From the NCBI RefSeq assembly GCF_000613945.1, contig NZ_BAJY01000019.1, forward strand, positions 1-51,825: a stretch of DNA of 51,825 nucleotides. The letters run 5' to 3'. A program made the position numbers and the translations under genes. Positions within the stretch are counted from its first letter, which is position 1, and the number at the start of each line of letters is the position of its first letter. The DNA is from Prevotella falsenii DSM 22864 = JCM 15124. Its GTDB lineage: Bacteria > Bacteroidota > Bacteroidia > Bacteroidales > Bacteroidaceae. Below, piece after piece: positions 36,838 through 46,013 of this stretch. The notes beneath the pieces were generated by a model, which saw nothing but the letters and a program-made list of their open reading frames with translations, did not search any database and was not told the DNA's origin.

Positions 36838-38175
36838 CTATTTCTTATCGTCGTCTCCCTTCATTGCTTTTAAGAAACCACCTGCCGAACTTTGATTTTC
36901 GCCAAGTTGGGCAGCTTTCTTCAATGCTTCGTCATATTGAGCAGGGGTTAAAGGCTTTATTTCCATACCGTCTTGCAAGGTTGTTAAGCCCTTGGAAACT
37001 ATTCTCTCGCCAATCTTCAAACCTGAAGTAACTACGTAGTTCACACCGTCGTTCTGCGGATTAACCTTGATTTCGCTGTAATGTATCTTGCCGTTGGCAT
37101 CTACCTTGTAAACAAAAATCTTGTCTTGAACCTGAACGGTAGCATCTTGAGGAATCATTAAAGCGTTGTTGTCATTCTTCGCAATCACAACTTTTCCACT
37201 GCCGCCGCTCTTCAACAAGTGCTCCGGATTAGGGAAACGAGCGATAACACTTATGGTTCCTGTTGTCGCATCAATCATTCCGCTGGTCTTCACAATCATG
37301 CCTTCGTGGTTGTAAATAGAGCCATCAACCAACTGGAGGCTTACTTTGGGGAACTTATTGATAGCATTGCCCAAGCCATTGTTAGTGCGCGAGAGTGCAA
37401 GAACGTCGGCTTCGGTCATAGAGAAGTAAACTTCCATTGTCGAAATATTACTGATGGTTGTTACCGGCATTGCCGATGATGGGCTTACCAATGCACCTTC
37501 TTTATAAGGAAGGCTACCTACAAAACCGTTGGAAGGGCTCTTTACATAGCAGAAACTTAAGTTCTCTTTTGCCGTTGCCAAGCCTGCCTGTGCTTGTTTC
37601 AAAGCTGCTTCGGCTTGTTTTACACTTGAATGTGCTGCCTGAACGCTGCTTCGTGCTTGGTTTACAGATGCCTGTGCTGTTTCGTAAGTATTCTTTGCAG
37701 TTTGCAGCTCGTAGTCGCCAATCACCTTATTATTATATAGGTTCTTGCTATTGTTGTAAGTCAGCTGTGCCGTAGCGGCTTGTGCCTGTGCCGAATTTAA
37801 AGCAGCTGCAGCTTGCACTACGCTTGCTTGTGCACGACTAATGCCACTTTGCGCTGACGCTACTGTAGCCTCAGCTTGGCGAACTGCCGACTGATACACG
37901 GCATTATCAACAACAAACAAAACTTGTCCTGCACGAACAGCCTCGCCTTCGTGAACATAAAGTTTTGTAATAAAACCGCTTACTTTTGGGCGAACTTCCA
38001 CGTCCTGAATACCTTTGATAGTGGCCGGGTAGGTGGTTTTCATCTGTGCATTCGCTGCACCAATCGTAATTACGGGGTACTCGTTGTTTTTGGGCAACTC
38101 ACGTTTACCACCCCCACAACTTGAAAGCACTGTTATGGCTAATGCTGCCAACAGTAAAAACTTGCTTTTAATCAT
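36838..38175 (-). CDS. periplasmic adaptor of the RND efflux pump (AcrA type)
   Basis: Membrane-fusion protein of 445 residues that joins pump and exit duct. Lipobox ITVLSSCGGG (Cys20). The biotinyl-lipoyl half motifs (VRPKVSGFITKLYVHEGEAVRAGQVLF and CYVKSPSNGFVGSLPYKEGALV) surround a long Ala/Gln coiled coil of about 100 residues (QAEATVASAQSGIS ... VKQAEAALKQAQAGLATAKENL). The beta-barrel and membrane-proximal domains follow. It is the first gene of the efflux operon; no TetR or AraC regulator is adjacent. Confidence 0.94.
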   Translation of the reverse strand: MIKSKFLLLAALAITVLSSCGGGKRELPKNNEYPVITIGAANAQMKTTYPATIKGIQDVEVRPKVSGFITKLYVHEGEAVRAGQVLFVVDNAVYQSAVRQAEATVASAQSGISRAQASVVQAAAALNSAQAQAATAQLTYNNSKNLYNNKVIGDYELQTAKNTYETAQASVNQARSSVQAAHSSVKQAEAALKQAQAGLATAKENLSFCYVKSPSNGFVGSLPYKEGALVSPSSAMPVTTISNISTMEVYFSMTEADVLALSRTNNGLGNAINKFPKVSLQLVDGSIYNHEGMIVKTSGMIDATTGTISVIARFPNPEHLLKSGGSGKVVIAKNDNNALMIPQDATVQVQDKIFVYKVDANGKIHYSEIKVNPQNDGVNYVVTSGLKIGERIVSKGLTTLQDGMEIKPLTPAQYDEALKKAAQLGENQSSAGGFLKAMKGDDDKK

Positions 38176-38285
38176 ACTTCTTTCTGTATTTTATTATCTT
38201 TCTTATTTTATTTCTTAGCTTATTGTAAGTTCTTTTAAATACTATTCTTTTGAAAACTTAAACAAAAATACGAGTTTTCTTAGTG

Positions 38286-38293
38286 CAAAGGTA
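38286..38293 (-). promoter_or_regulatory. possible -7 box of the efflux operon
   Basis: Reads TACCTTTG on the minus strand, about 110 bp before the adaptor ATG. The -33 region has only a weak TTG-like match. No other feature is seen between cca and the adaptor gene. Confidence 0.35.
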
Positions 38294-38457
38294 ACGCTTT
38301 TGCTTAATTGTAACATCATATAACCATAATATTTAACAATAATTACAATCATTTTGAAATGTCAAGAGCGACTTGTATCTTCCCATTCTATATATCAAGC
38401 ATATAAAATATTGATATACAGCGTTCTTAAAACATTTTACATTATAAGCAAAACGCC

Positions 38458-39882
38458 TTACACCAAGCCCATTTCCGCTGCTTTTTCCTTTAATAATGCC
38501 ATAAGCGGTTCACGCTCGTTGGGCACACGATTGTCTAACACAGCTTCTTTCATAGCTTTCTTTAGTTCGCCTACTTCCCTACCGGGTTTTAGGTTGAACA
38601 ATGCCATAATTTCGTCGCCATCGATGCACGGTTGCAGCAATCGTTTGTAATCGCGTTCTTTCAGGTCGTCCAACTTTTCACGAACCGTTTTGAAATTGTC
38701 TAAGAAGCGTTGCTTGCGTGCAGCATTCTTGCTTGTTATATCGGCTTCGCAAAGCGTCATCAGGTCGTCAATATCGTCGCCGGCATCGTTCATCAGGCGA
38801 CGAACGGCAGAGTCTGTAACTTCCTCATCGGCTATGATAATAGGGCGCATGTGCAGATCTACCAACTTGCGCACGTATTTCATCTTGGCGTCCATTGGGA
38901 ATTTCAGACGTTTAAAGATAGACGGTATCATCTTTGCACCTATTATATTATGGCTGTGGAAGGTCCAACCGGCAAGTGCGTCCCAACGCTTGCTCTTCGG
39001 TTTACCTATGTCGTGGAACAGTGCTGCCCACCTCAACCAAAGGTTGTCGGTTGCCTTTGATATGTTGTCGAGCACTTCCAATGTATGATAGAAATTGTTT
39101 TTGTGCGCTCTGCCGTTGCGTGTTTCCACCACGTCCATCGCTACAAGCTCGGGTAAGATAATCCGGAGCAGCCCGCAACGATACAAGTCTATAAAGCCTT
39201 TGCTCGGCGTACGGGTTGCCATTATCTTGTTCAGCTCGTCGGCAATACGCTCTCCGCTTACAATATTTATGCGGTCGGCATTGCGTTCCAATGCTTCAAA
39301 GGTTTCGTCTTCGATGAAAAAGTTGAGTTGTGTGGCAAATCTTACACACCGCATCATGCGCAGCGGGTCGTCCGAAAAAGTAATATCGGGGTCTAACGGA
39401 GTGCGAATAATGCCGTCCCAAAGGTCGTCTACACCGCCGAAAGGGTCTACCAATTCGCCAAAACGACCTTTGTTTAGGCATACTGCCATTGCATTTATGG
39501 TAAAGTCGCGTCGGTTTTGGTCGTCTTCCAGCGTGCCGTCTTCCACGATTGGTTTACGGCTGTCGTGGCTGTAGCTTTCCTTTCGTGCACCGACAAATTC
39601 TATTTCCATGCCTCCAAATTTCACTTGTGCTGTACCGAAGTTGTGGAAAACAGATATATGCGCACGTTTTCCTATCCTCTGTTTCAGTTCGTTGGCAACG
39701 CTGATACCGCTTCCCACCACCACAACATCGATGTCGTTAGAGGGGCGTTCAAGGAATAAGTCGCGGACATAACCGCCCACAACGTAACATTCCAAGCCGA
39801 GTTTGTCGGCTGCATCAGAGATTTTATGAAATATATCCTTGTCTATCAACTCTGCCAATTCGGCATCAGTCAAGTCTCGCAT
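38458..39882 (-). CDS. cca: CCA-adding enzyme / tRNA nucleotidyltransferase with HD domain
   Basis: Adds or repairs the CCA end of tRNAs. I start at 39882 (MRDLTDAELAEL), giving 474 residues, since the -7 box lies at 39907-39914. The class II nucleotidyltransferase head is visible: CYVVGGYVRDLFLERPSNDIDVVVVGSG with the DxD metal ligands, the RRDFTINAMAVCL motif and the SDDPLRMMRCVRFATQL neck. The C-terminal HD hydrolase domain has RWAALFHDIGKPKSKR. Whether it adds CCA, or only the final A, cannot be told, though the tRNA at 21272 needs CCA addition. Confidence 0.93.
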   Translation of the reverse strand: MRDLTDAELAELIDKDIFHKISDAADKLGLECYVVGGYVRDLFLERPSNDIDVVVVGSGISVANELKQRIGKRAHISVFHNFGTAQVKFGGMEIEFVGARKESYSHDSRKPIVEDGTLEDDQNRRDFTINAMAVCLNKGRFGELVDPFGGVDDLWDGIIRTPLDPDITFSDDPLRMMRCVRFATQLNFFIEDETFEALERNADRINIVSGERIADELNKIMATRTPSKGFIDLYRCGLLRIILPELVAMDVVETRNGRAHKNNFYHTLEVLDNISKATDNLWLRWAALFHDIGKPKSKRWDALAGWTFHSHNIIGAKMIPSIFKRLKFPMDAKMKYVRKLVDLHMRPIIIADEEVTDSAVRRLMNDAGDDIDDLMTLCEADITSKNAARKQRFLDNFKTVREKLDDLKERDYKRLLQPCIDGDEIMALFNLKPGREVGELKKAMKEAVLDNRVPNEREPLMALLKEKAAEMGLV

Positions 39883-39906
39883 ACTGTATTTAACTATTTG
39901 ATAGTG

Positions 39907-39914
39907 CAAAGTTA
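39907..39914 (-). promoter_or_regulatory. -7 box of cca
   Basis: Reads TAACTTTG on the minus strand. The nearest TTTG upstream is 24 bp away, longer than usual. It supports the start codon at 39882. Confidence 0.45.
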
Positions 39915-39955
39915 CACATTTTTAGCTTAGTATTTGCACAAACCAAAGCATATTT

Positions 39956-40500
39956 AACGTGAGTTCGGTATAAGAACCATGCCGGTATATTATTTGTTAA
40001 GATACTGAAAGAAAGAACCGGTTATGATTTAATATTCTTATAATCAGAAAGAAGCGGGGCATCTTCGTCCTCAATTTCTTACACCGGCCCCACGTTATTC
40101 ATGAACGTTTTCGTTCAGCCGAATGAGCAATGCCAAATTTATTTAAGCATTGCCATGGCGAGAAAACGCACTTTTCAAGGAACGCGAAAAGAACGAAAAT
40201 AAGACGATAAATATGTAAACATTTTTCGTAAGCGTAGCTGTCGCGTAACTATTTATTTATCAACGCATTACAAAACCTATTGTTTTGCGTTCCAAAACCG
40301 TAGGTTTTGCACGGTAAAAGCGTAGGTTTTACATTGCAAAACCTACGGTTTCGCAACGCCAAAGCGATTATATCACTTTTTAACAGAATTATCTTTACAA
40401 AACCAAACCGAAAATCTCTCACTACTTCATTACCGAACTTGCTTAGAAAACATCTGCGAGATTACTTGTTAAACCTGCTTTCTTATGCCGAACTCACGTT
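39956..40500 (+). mobile_element. MITE-like element, intact short copy (545 bp)
   Basis: Non-coding element with 19-bp inverted ends that match at 18 positions: AACGTGAGTTCGGTATAAG at 39956-39974 and CTTATGCCGAACTCACGTT at 40482-40500. It is flanked by ATTT on both sides (39952-39955 and 40501-40504), a candidate 4-bp target duplication. It contains one GCAATGCC...GCATTGCC stem unit and array copy 7. No transposase frame is present. It fills nearly the whole gap between the TonB-type receptor gene and cca. Confidence 0.85.
40191..40402 (+). repeat. 22-bp periodic AAAA-N7-TTTT array, copy 7 (inside the MITE-like element)
   Basis: Best-preserved array. 15-bp units start at 40272 (inner bases CCTATTG), 40294 (CCGTAGG), 40316 (GCGTAGG) and 40338 (CCTACGG), each followed by a 7-bp spacer (GCGTTCC, GCACGGT, ACATTGC, GCAACGC). 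A degenerate fifth unit begins at 40360. Confidence 0.9.
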
Positions 40501-40575
40501 ATTTAATTCCGAAAAAACAATTCTTTCTTCATTGCGTATAACTGCCAATACAGTAGTTTTCTTCCCTCTTTTTTC

Positions 40576-42882
40576 CTAAAAACGGTTGATTTCGCTGTTG
40601 CCTGCACCCTTTCCTTTATACTTGCTGCGTGCCGTATTGAAACTGTAACGAACGGTTAGGGTGAAACTTTGCGTATCGCCTTTCAGCCATTTGGTAGCTT
40701 CTACATTCGGTGCTTTTATCGTCCAACGTTCTCGCGAGGTATGGAAAATGTCCTCCATACTTAATGCTACCAGCAAGCCGAAGGGGAAATTCTTGATGAA
40801 TGATGCTGATGCAGTGAAGTTCTGTTTATAGTAAAGCAATCCATCGTTGCCTGCTGTGTATCCCGAAAAGTTCAATGTAACGGTGTAAGACTTCGGAAAT
40901 GAAAATAAACTCTTGAAGGAAAACTTCGCTATTGGCTTTGTATACTTCATGCCGTTGTAGTCAAGCTGTTGGAAATAAGCCTGCAATGTTACCGACGGTT
41001 TCCATATTCCGAGGGTTGGAGCATAAGATGCCATAAGATTGAAACTTTGGTAATCAATGTTTATAAACGAATTTAATCGAACCGGTTTGTCTTCTAATAC
41101 TTGTTCGTAAAACGATATTGCGTTTTTGTAAATAATGTAGTTTGAACTCAAAACAAAGTCTTTATAGCGCAGAAGCAAGCCTAAATCGTAGATATTTGCA
41201 GGTTGCAAAGACGGATTTCCACCCTCGTAGGCATAGCGATTATTATAAGCTCGGCCGGCTTTTAATTGCATATACGATGGACGTGCGATGGTGGAACGCA
41301 ACGATAATGTAGTTCCGAACTTGTCCTTAGAATAGTTTAAAGAAAGTGTTGGCAATAAGTTGCTGTACTTTTTCGATTGTGCGTCTTGCTTGATGCCATT
41401 CAAACTATAATCGAAAGCTACCCACTCGTACCGTAATCCAATATTGGTGCTCCAATGTTTCCACGCTTTACCGTACTCGCCGAATAGTGCTAACGAGTTT
41501 TGTTTTGCCTGATTGCCATTCGATGTTAAAGAAGAAGCGTGGTCAGGGTCGGCTAATTCAAAGGCTTGCGTGTTGTCGGTGTAAGAGTATTCCTCGCCAA
41601 ATGTAAACTTACCAATAGGCATTGACTTTGTCAGCATTACGTTTTCGGCAAACATATCTGTCTTTCGGTTGTTCTTGCTGCCTACTGTTATTGTTTTATC
41701 GTGCTCTGTTTCAATGGTATTCAAATCGCTTGTAAAGTCGATACGAGCATAGGTGGTGTTCATTTCCAACTGCCATTTGTTCTTGAAAGTCTTTAAAAGG
41801 TAGGCTGCTGCATTATGCCGTCCGCCGTAATTGTCTTGGAAATAATGATTATTAAATGTATGGTTGCCTTCTAAATCGGTTGATGTTAGTATGGAATAGA
41901 TGTTGAAAGGCGTTTTTATGGTACGAGAATATATATACTTCAGTCCTGCGTACAAACTGTTATCAAGCGAAACATAGTTTGCCCCTGCTTGAGAAAGAAG
42001 AAACTTACTATTATTGTTTTGTGTATTTGCGTTATGCGATGTAATGGTTGTTCCTGCGTAATTGAATTTCACATCGTTGGTTTGTTCCTCGTCCGATTTG
42101 CTTTCTTTGTAATAGACAGAGCCGAAAACATCAAGTCCGCTCTTACGATAGTTGAGTTTAAGAAAGTCGTCTTGGGAGAAGCCATGGTTCAGTTTTCCGT
42201 TCCATTGCATCATACCCGACCAGCCGTTGCCTTGTGTACGAATAGTTGTGATGCGTATTACTGCTCCTACATTTGAGGGGTAACGGCTGCCGGGGTTCAT
42301 TATTACGTGCACATCCTTTATTTGATTGCCTTTCAAACCTGTAAGTTCTGTGTTGTCTGTTACTTTTCTTCCGTCAAGATAAACAAGCGGTTTGCCTTTC
42401 CCCAATACATTGATTGCATTGTCTGAAGCACTAAGGAAAGGCAGTTGGTTGAGTACATCGGAGAGCGAAGGCAGTTTCCCTAATGCGCTGCCTTGTATGT
42501 TAGACGTAAGTCCTTCTGCATTCATTGTATAAAGACGTCTGTTGCCTTTCACCACAACTTCAGCCATTTCGTTGCTGCTTGGAGTTAAGATAATGGTGCC
42601 TGCATCGGCAGAATGGCAGTCTGTGTATTTTGTTTCGTAGCCCATACACGAAACTCTTAAGATTCCATCAATGGTTTTTGTTTCAATGGTAAATAGCCCG
42701 TCAGCCTTGCTTACTGCTCCGCTAATAAACGAAGAGTCGGCTTTTGCAAGCAAACAAACGTTTGCAAACTCAAGGGGAGCACCTTGTGAATCGATAACTT
42801 TTCCTTTAATACTTTGCGCCATCATATTTAATGATGTAAAGAAAAACAATAGTAGTAGAGCTGTTTGGTTACTTTTTCCCAT
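40576..42882 (-). CDS. outer-membrane beta-barrel receptor (TonB-dependent-like, carboxypeptidase-regulatory domain)
   Basis: Predicted outer-membrane protein of 768 residues from the Met at 42882 (MGKSNQTALLLLFFFTSL, signal peptide ending MMAQ). A carboxypeptidase-regulatory-like domain comes first (SIKGKVIDSQGAPLEFANVCL), then a plug-like region (GSALGKLPSLSDVLNQLPFL, GKPLVYLDGRKV) and a barrel of many amphipathic strands ending in FTLTVRYSFNTARSK. This is the 'outer membrane beta-barrel family protein' type, which lacks a partner SusD here. The substrate is unknown. It is a lone gene, divergent from ftsX by about 395 bp. Confidence 0.85.
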   Translation of the reverse strand: MGKSNQTALLLLFFFTSLNMMAQSIKGKVIDSQGAPLEFANVCLLAKADSSFISGAVSKADGLFTIETKTIDGILRVSCMGYETKYTDCHSADAGTIILTPSSNEMAEVVVKGNRRLYTMNAEGLTSNIQGSALGKLPSLSDVLNQLPFLSASDNAINVLGKGKPLVYLDGRKVTDNTELTGLKGNQIKDVHVIMNPGSRYPSNVGAVIRITTIRTQGNGWSGMMQWNGKLNHGFSQDDFLKLNYRKSGLDVFGSVYYKESKSDEEQTNDVKFNYAGTTITSHNANTQNNNSKFLLSQAGANYVSLDNSLYAGLKYIYSRTIKTPFNIYSILTSTDLEGNHTFNNHYFQDNYGGRHNAAAYLLKTFKNKWQLEMNTTYARIDFTSDLNTIETEHDKTITVGSKNNRKTDMFAENVMLTKSMPIGKFTFGEEYSYTDNTQAFELADPDHASSLTSNGNQAKQNSLALFGEYGKAWKHWSTNIGLRYEWVAFDYSLNGIKQDAQSKKYSNLLPTLSLNYSKDKFGTTLSLRSTIARPSYMQLKAGRAYNNRYAYEGGNPSLQPANIYDLGLLLRYKDFVLSSNYIIYKNAISFYEQVLEDKPVRLNSFINIDYQSFNLMASYAPTLGIWKPSVTLQAYFQQLDYNGMKYTKPIAKFSFKSLFSFPKSYTVTLNFSGYTAGNDGLLYYKQNFTASASFIKNFPFGLLVALSMEDIFHTSRERWTIKAPNVEATKWLKGDTQSFTLTVRYSFNTARSKYKGKGAGNSEINRF

Positions 42883-43277
42883 ATTATAAGTTACATTAGT
42901 TGTATCGAAGTTGAGGAACAATCTGTGCAAATGCTTCTTCGTTCATTTATGTTTTATCAACTTACACCTATATAACACATTATCGTGGCTTCTTCAAACC
43001 GAAATTAAGCTTTCTTAACGCAAAAACACCAATATACCGTTTTTTATTTTTATACTTTTATAATGCAGTATAAAACGAACTTATTGCAAAAATAATTATA
43101 TTTCATCATGTTTCATCTTGTCCGGTCGGTAAAGTTGTATCTTTTTGCTTGGAAAACGAAAAGGCAATATCGGAATTTTTGTTACGTGTGTAAATAAAAT
43201 ATAAATTCTTTTGCCATTACCTTATTTTACAGTATCTTTGCATCAACTTTGGTGTATTATCCCCAAATTTATAACAG
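42883..43277. other. divergent intergenic region before ftsX
   Basis: About 395 bp without a gene. It holds the ftsX promoter and, for the minus strand, a possible -7 box (TATTTTTG, 43087-43094). No array or other repeat is present, in keeping with the absence of arrays from divergent gaps. Confidence 0.5.
43210..43240 (+). promoter_or_regulatory. promoter of the ftsX to folK run
   Basis: TTTG at 43210-43213, 19 bp, TATCTTTG at 43233-43240. Full consensus; the leader is about 30 nt. Confidence 0.75.
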
Positions 43278-44156
43278 ATGGCGAAAAGACATAAAAAGAC
43301 TGAAAAGCCTCGCAGCTTACAAGTAATAACACTCTGCATAAGCACGGCAATGGTGCTTATCCTTATCGGAATGGTGGTTTTAACGGTGTTTACAAGCCGA
43401 AACCTCAGTCAATTCGTGAAAGAGAATTTGACGGTAACGATGATTCTTCAGCCCGATATGAGCAACGAAGAGTGTGCAACACTGTGTGCGCAAGTAGACC
43501 AATTGCCCTATATCAGTAATCTGAACTTCGTTTCCAAGGAAGAAGCCTTGAAGGAAGGCACACGCGAATTGGGAGCTAATCCTGCCGAATTTGCAGGCGA
43601 AAACCCGTTTACGGCAGAGATAGAAGTGAGGTTAAAGGCAAATTATGCCAACAACGACTCTATAAAAGCCATTGCCGGACAGTTGAAAAAGTTCAAGGGT
43701 GTCAGCGATATAACCTACCGACAAGACTTGGTGGAAAGCGTAAACCGAACGTTAGGCAAGATAAGCATTGTGCTGCTTGTTATTGCAGCCTTGCTTACGG
43801 TGGTGTCGTTCTCGCTCATTAACAATACGATACGTTTAAGTGTATATGCTCGTCGTTTCACCATTCACACGATGAAGCTCGTTGGTGCATCGTGGAACTT
43901 CATACGAATGCCATTCCTGCGCACCGCCATTTTGCAAGGTTTTATATCGGCTTTGATTGCCATTGCCGTGCTTGGATTTGGCATGTACCTATTATATACT
44001 TACGATTCGGAGATAACTGTAGTGCTGGATTGGAATGTAATGGTGATTACCGCCATTATTATGATGGCGTTTGGCATTCTCATTACTTTCTTCTGCTCGT
44101 GGCTTTCGGTTAATAAGTTCTTGCGAATGAAAGCGAGTTCGCTGTATAAAATTTAA
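43278..44156 (+). CDS. ftsX: cell-division permease-like protein FtsX
   Basis: Inner-membrane partner of the ATPase FtsE; in other bacteria the pair activates cell-wall hydrolases at the septum. It is 292 residues long. A cytoplasmic Lys-rich start precedes TM1 (VITLCISTAMVLILIGMVV), a periplasmic domain spans about residues 50-165 and three further membrane segments follow (IVLLVIAALLTVVSFSLI; GFISALIAIAVLGFGMYLL; VMVITAIIMMAFGILITFF). VYARRFTIHTMKLVGAS is the FtsX coupling motif. ftsE is not in this window. Confidence 0.92.
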   Translation: MAKRHKKTEKPRSLQVITLCISTAMVLILIGMVVLTVFTSRNLSQFVKENLTVTMILQPDMSNEECATLCAQVDQLPYISNLNFVSKEEALKEGTRELGANPAEFAGENPFTAEIEVRLKANYANNDSIKAIAGQLKKFKGVSDITYRQDLVESVNRTLGKISIVLLVIAALLTVVSFSLINNTIRLSVYARRFTIHTMKLVGASWNFIRMPFLRTAILQGFISALIAIAVLGFGMYLLYTYDSEITVVLDWNVMVITAIIMMAFGILITFFCSWLSVNKFLRMKASSLYKI

Positions 44157-44222
44157 AACAAAGATATATTTAAGAAGTGTTGCCGGCAAGCAAGTCGGTA
44201 GCATTTCATAATTTATAATGAA

Positions 44223-44464
44223 ATGAATAAACAGAATTTGGCATTTAGCAAAATCAATTTCATCTTGTTGGCTATCAGTGTTGCATCGTAGTGTTGGGCT
44301 TTATATTGATGGGTGGCAGTGGTTCTACAGAAACACAGTATAATCCGGAAATCTTCAGTGCTATGCGAATAAAGGTAGCCCCGGTGGTTACATTCATTGG
44401 TTTCATCTCTATTATTGGTGCAATCATGTATCAACCGAAACGTAAAGACGACACCGAAGCGTAA
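44223..44464 (+). CDS. DUF3098 family membrane protein, frameshifted
   Basis: Two-helix membrane protein of about 80 residues after repair. The ATG at 44223 reads MNKQNLAFSKINFILLAISV and stops at 44289. The second half (VVLGFILMGGSGSTETQ ... GFISIIGAIMYQPKRK) is in another frame and ends at 44464. Adding one A (GTTGCATCG to GTTGCAATCG) joins the two as SVAIVVLGFILMGG. Its place between ftsX and uppP is the standard one for DUF3098 in Bacteroidota. The stop overlaps the uppP ATG by one base (TAATG). Confidence 0.85.
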
Positions 44465-45279
44465 TGGACCTACTTCAAACGATTATTATTGCAATTGTTG
44501 AAGGCTTGACAGAGTTCCTTCCGGTTTCTTCAACAGGCCACATGATAATAACCCAACATCTGTTAGGCGTAGAGCAGGGCAATCCGTTTGTTCATGCCTT
44601 TACGTTCATCATACAGTTCGGAGCTATTCTTTCCGTTGTCTGCCTGTATTGGAAGAAGTTCTTTTCCTTCAAGCCTGAAATGTGGAAACTGTACGGACTG
44701 CTTATTATAGGTGTGTTGCCGGCGGTTGTTGTAGGCTTGGCAGCCAAGAAAAGCGGTTTGCTCGATTGGTTGCTGGACTCTATTTGGGTGGTAGCCATAA
44801 TGCTTGTGCTGGGTGGTATCTTTATGCTTTTCTGCGATAACATATTTAATAAGGGCAGAGAAGAGAACGAGGTAACGCCCAAGCGTGCATTTCTCATAGG
44901 CTTGTTTCAGTGTCTTTCGGTCATTCCCGGTATGAGTCGTTCTATGGCAACCATTGTGGGCGGTATGGCAAACAAGCTGACGCGCAAGAAAGCAGCAGAG
45001 TTTTCGTTCTTCCTTGCCGTACCGACGATGGCGGGCGCAACCGTTCTCGATGTGTACGATATGATGAAAGGAGATGTAAACTGGGCTACAAGCGACAACC
45101 TTTTCTTATTAGGCGTAGGCTGTGTAATCTCTTTTGTGGTTGCCATACTTGCCATGAAATGGTTTGTCAGCTTCCTTACGAAATATGGTTTCAAAGCCTT
45201 TGGTTGGTATCGTATCATCGTTGGTGTTATCCTTTTGGCGATGTTGCTTTCCGGAATGTCGCTGAATATGGTCGATTAG
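44464..45279 (+). CDS. uppP: undecaprenyl-diphosphatase
   Basis: Integral membrane phosphatase that recycles undecaprenyl pyrophosphate for peptidoglycan and polysaccharide synthesis; high levels give bacitracin resistance. It is 271 residues long with about eight membrane segments. Both signatures are present: EGLTEFLPVSSTGHM and SVIPGMSRSMATIVGGM (the Glu, the Ser and Arg of the catalytic site). It follows the DUF3098 gene with overlapping stop and start. Confidence 0.95.
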   Translation: MDLLQTIIIAIVEGLTEFLPVSSTGHMIITQHLLGVEQGNPFVHAFTFIIQFGAILSVVCLYWKKFFSFKPEMWKLYGLLIIGVLPAVVVGLAAKKSGLLDWLLDSIWVVAIMLVLGGIFMLFCDNIFNKGREENEVTPKRAFLIGLFQCLSVIPGMSRSMATIVGGMANKLTRKKAAEFSFFLAVPTMAGATVLDVYDMMKGDVNWATSDNLFLLGVGCVISFVVAILAMKWFVSFLTKYGFKAFGWYRIIVGVILLAMLLSGMSLNMVD

Positions 45280-45305
45280 CGTTTAAACCTTTCAGTTAAA
45301 ACTGC

Positions 45306-46013
45306 ATGAATTTCAAGGAAGGTGTTATTATTCCCATCGACAAACCGTATGGCATAACAAGCTTTAAGGCATTGGCGCATGTGCGTTATCTTTGCTCGAA
45401 GGCGCAAGGAGGACGTGTAAAGATAGGTCATGCCGGTACGCTCGACCCATTGGCAACGGGAGTTCTCGTTCTTGCAACAGGCAAAAAGACCAAGCAGATA
45501 GAGACTTTGCAGACGCACAAAAAGGAATATGTAGCCACAATGCAGTTGGGAGCGACCACGCCAAGTTACGATATGGAGCACGAGGAAAACGAAACTTTCC
45601 CCACAAACCATATCACGAGAGAGCTGATAGAAGCGGCAGTGCGGCAGTTTATCGGCGATATAGAGCAGGTGCCGCCTACTTACAGTGCTGTAAAGGTGAA
45701 CGGACAACGTGCGTTCGACTATCGCAGAAACGGCGAAGACGTCGTTCTGAAACCTAAGAAAATAAGAATTGACGAAATAGAAATCACTCATTTCGATGCC
45801 GAAAAGATGCAACTCACACTGCGAGTTGTTTGCGGCAAAGGCACCTACATACGCGCATTGGCACGCGATTTAGGGCGTGCTGTCGATAGCGGTGCTTATC
45901 TTGTTGCGCTCCGACGCACCCAAGTAGGCGATATAAGAGTAGAACAATGTATAAATTACGACCATTTTCAAGAATGGTTGAACGAACAGAATATAGAAAT
46001 TACAGATAAATGA
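45306..46013 (+). CDS. truB: tRNA pseudouridine(55) synthase TruB
   Basis: Makes pseudouridine 55 in the T loop of tRNAs. It is 235 residues long. Catalytic Asp47 is in [14 protein letters not shown]; the [34 protein letters not shown] and [13 protein letters not shown] motifs follow. It lacks the long PUA extension of E. coli TruB, as is usual for Bacteroidota. Its stop overlaps the queA ATG (ATGA). Confidence 0.95.
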   Translation: MNFKEGVIIPIDKPYGITSFKALAHVRYLCSKAQGGRVKIGHAGTLDPLATGVLVLATGKKTKQIETLQTHKKEYVATMQLGATTPSYDMEHEENETFPTNHITRELIEAAVRQFIGDIEQVPPTYSAVKVNGQRAFDYRRNGEDVVLKPKKIRIDEIEITHFDAEKMQLTLRVVCGKGTYIRALARDLGRAVDSGAYLVALRRTQVGDIRVEQCINYDHFQEWLNEQNIEITDK

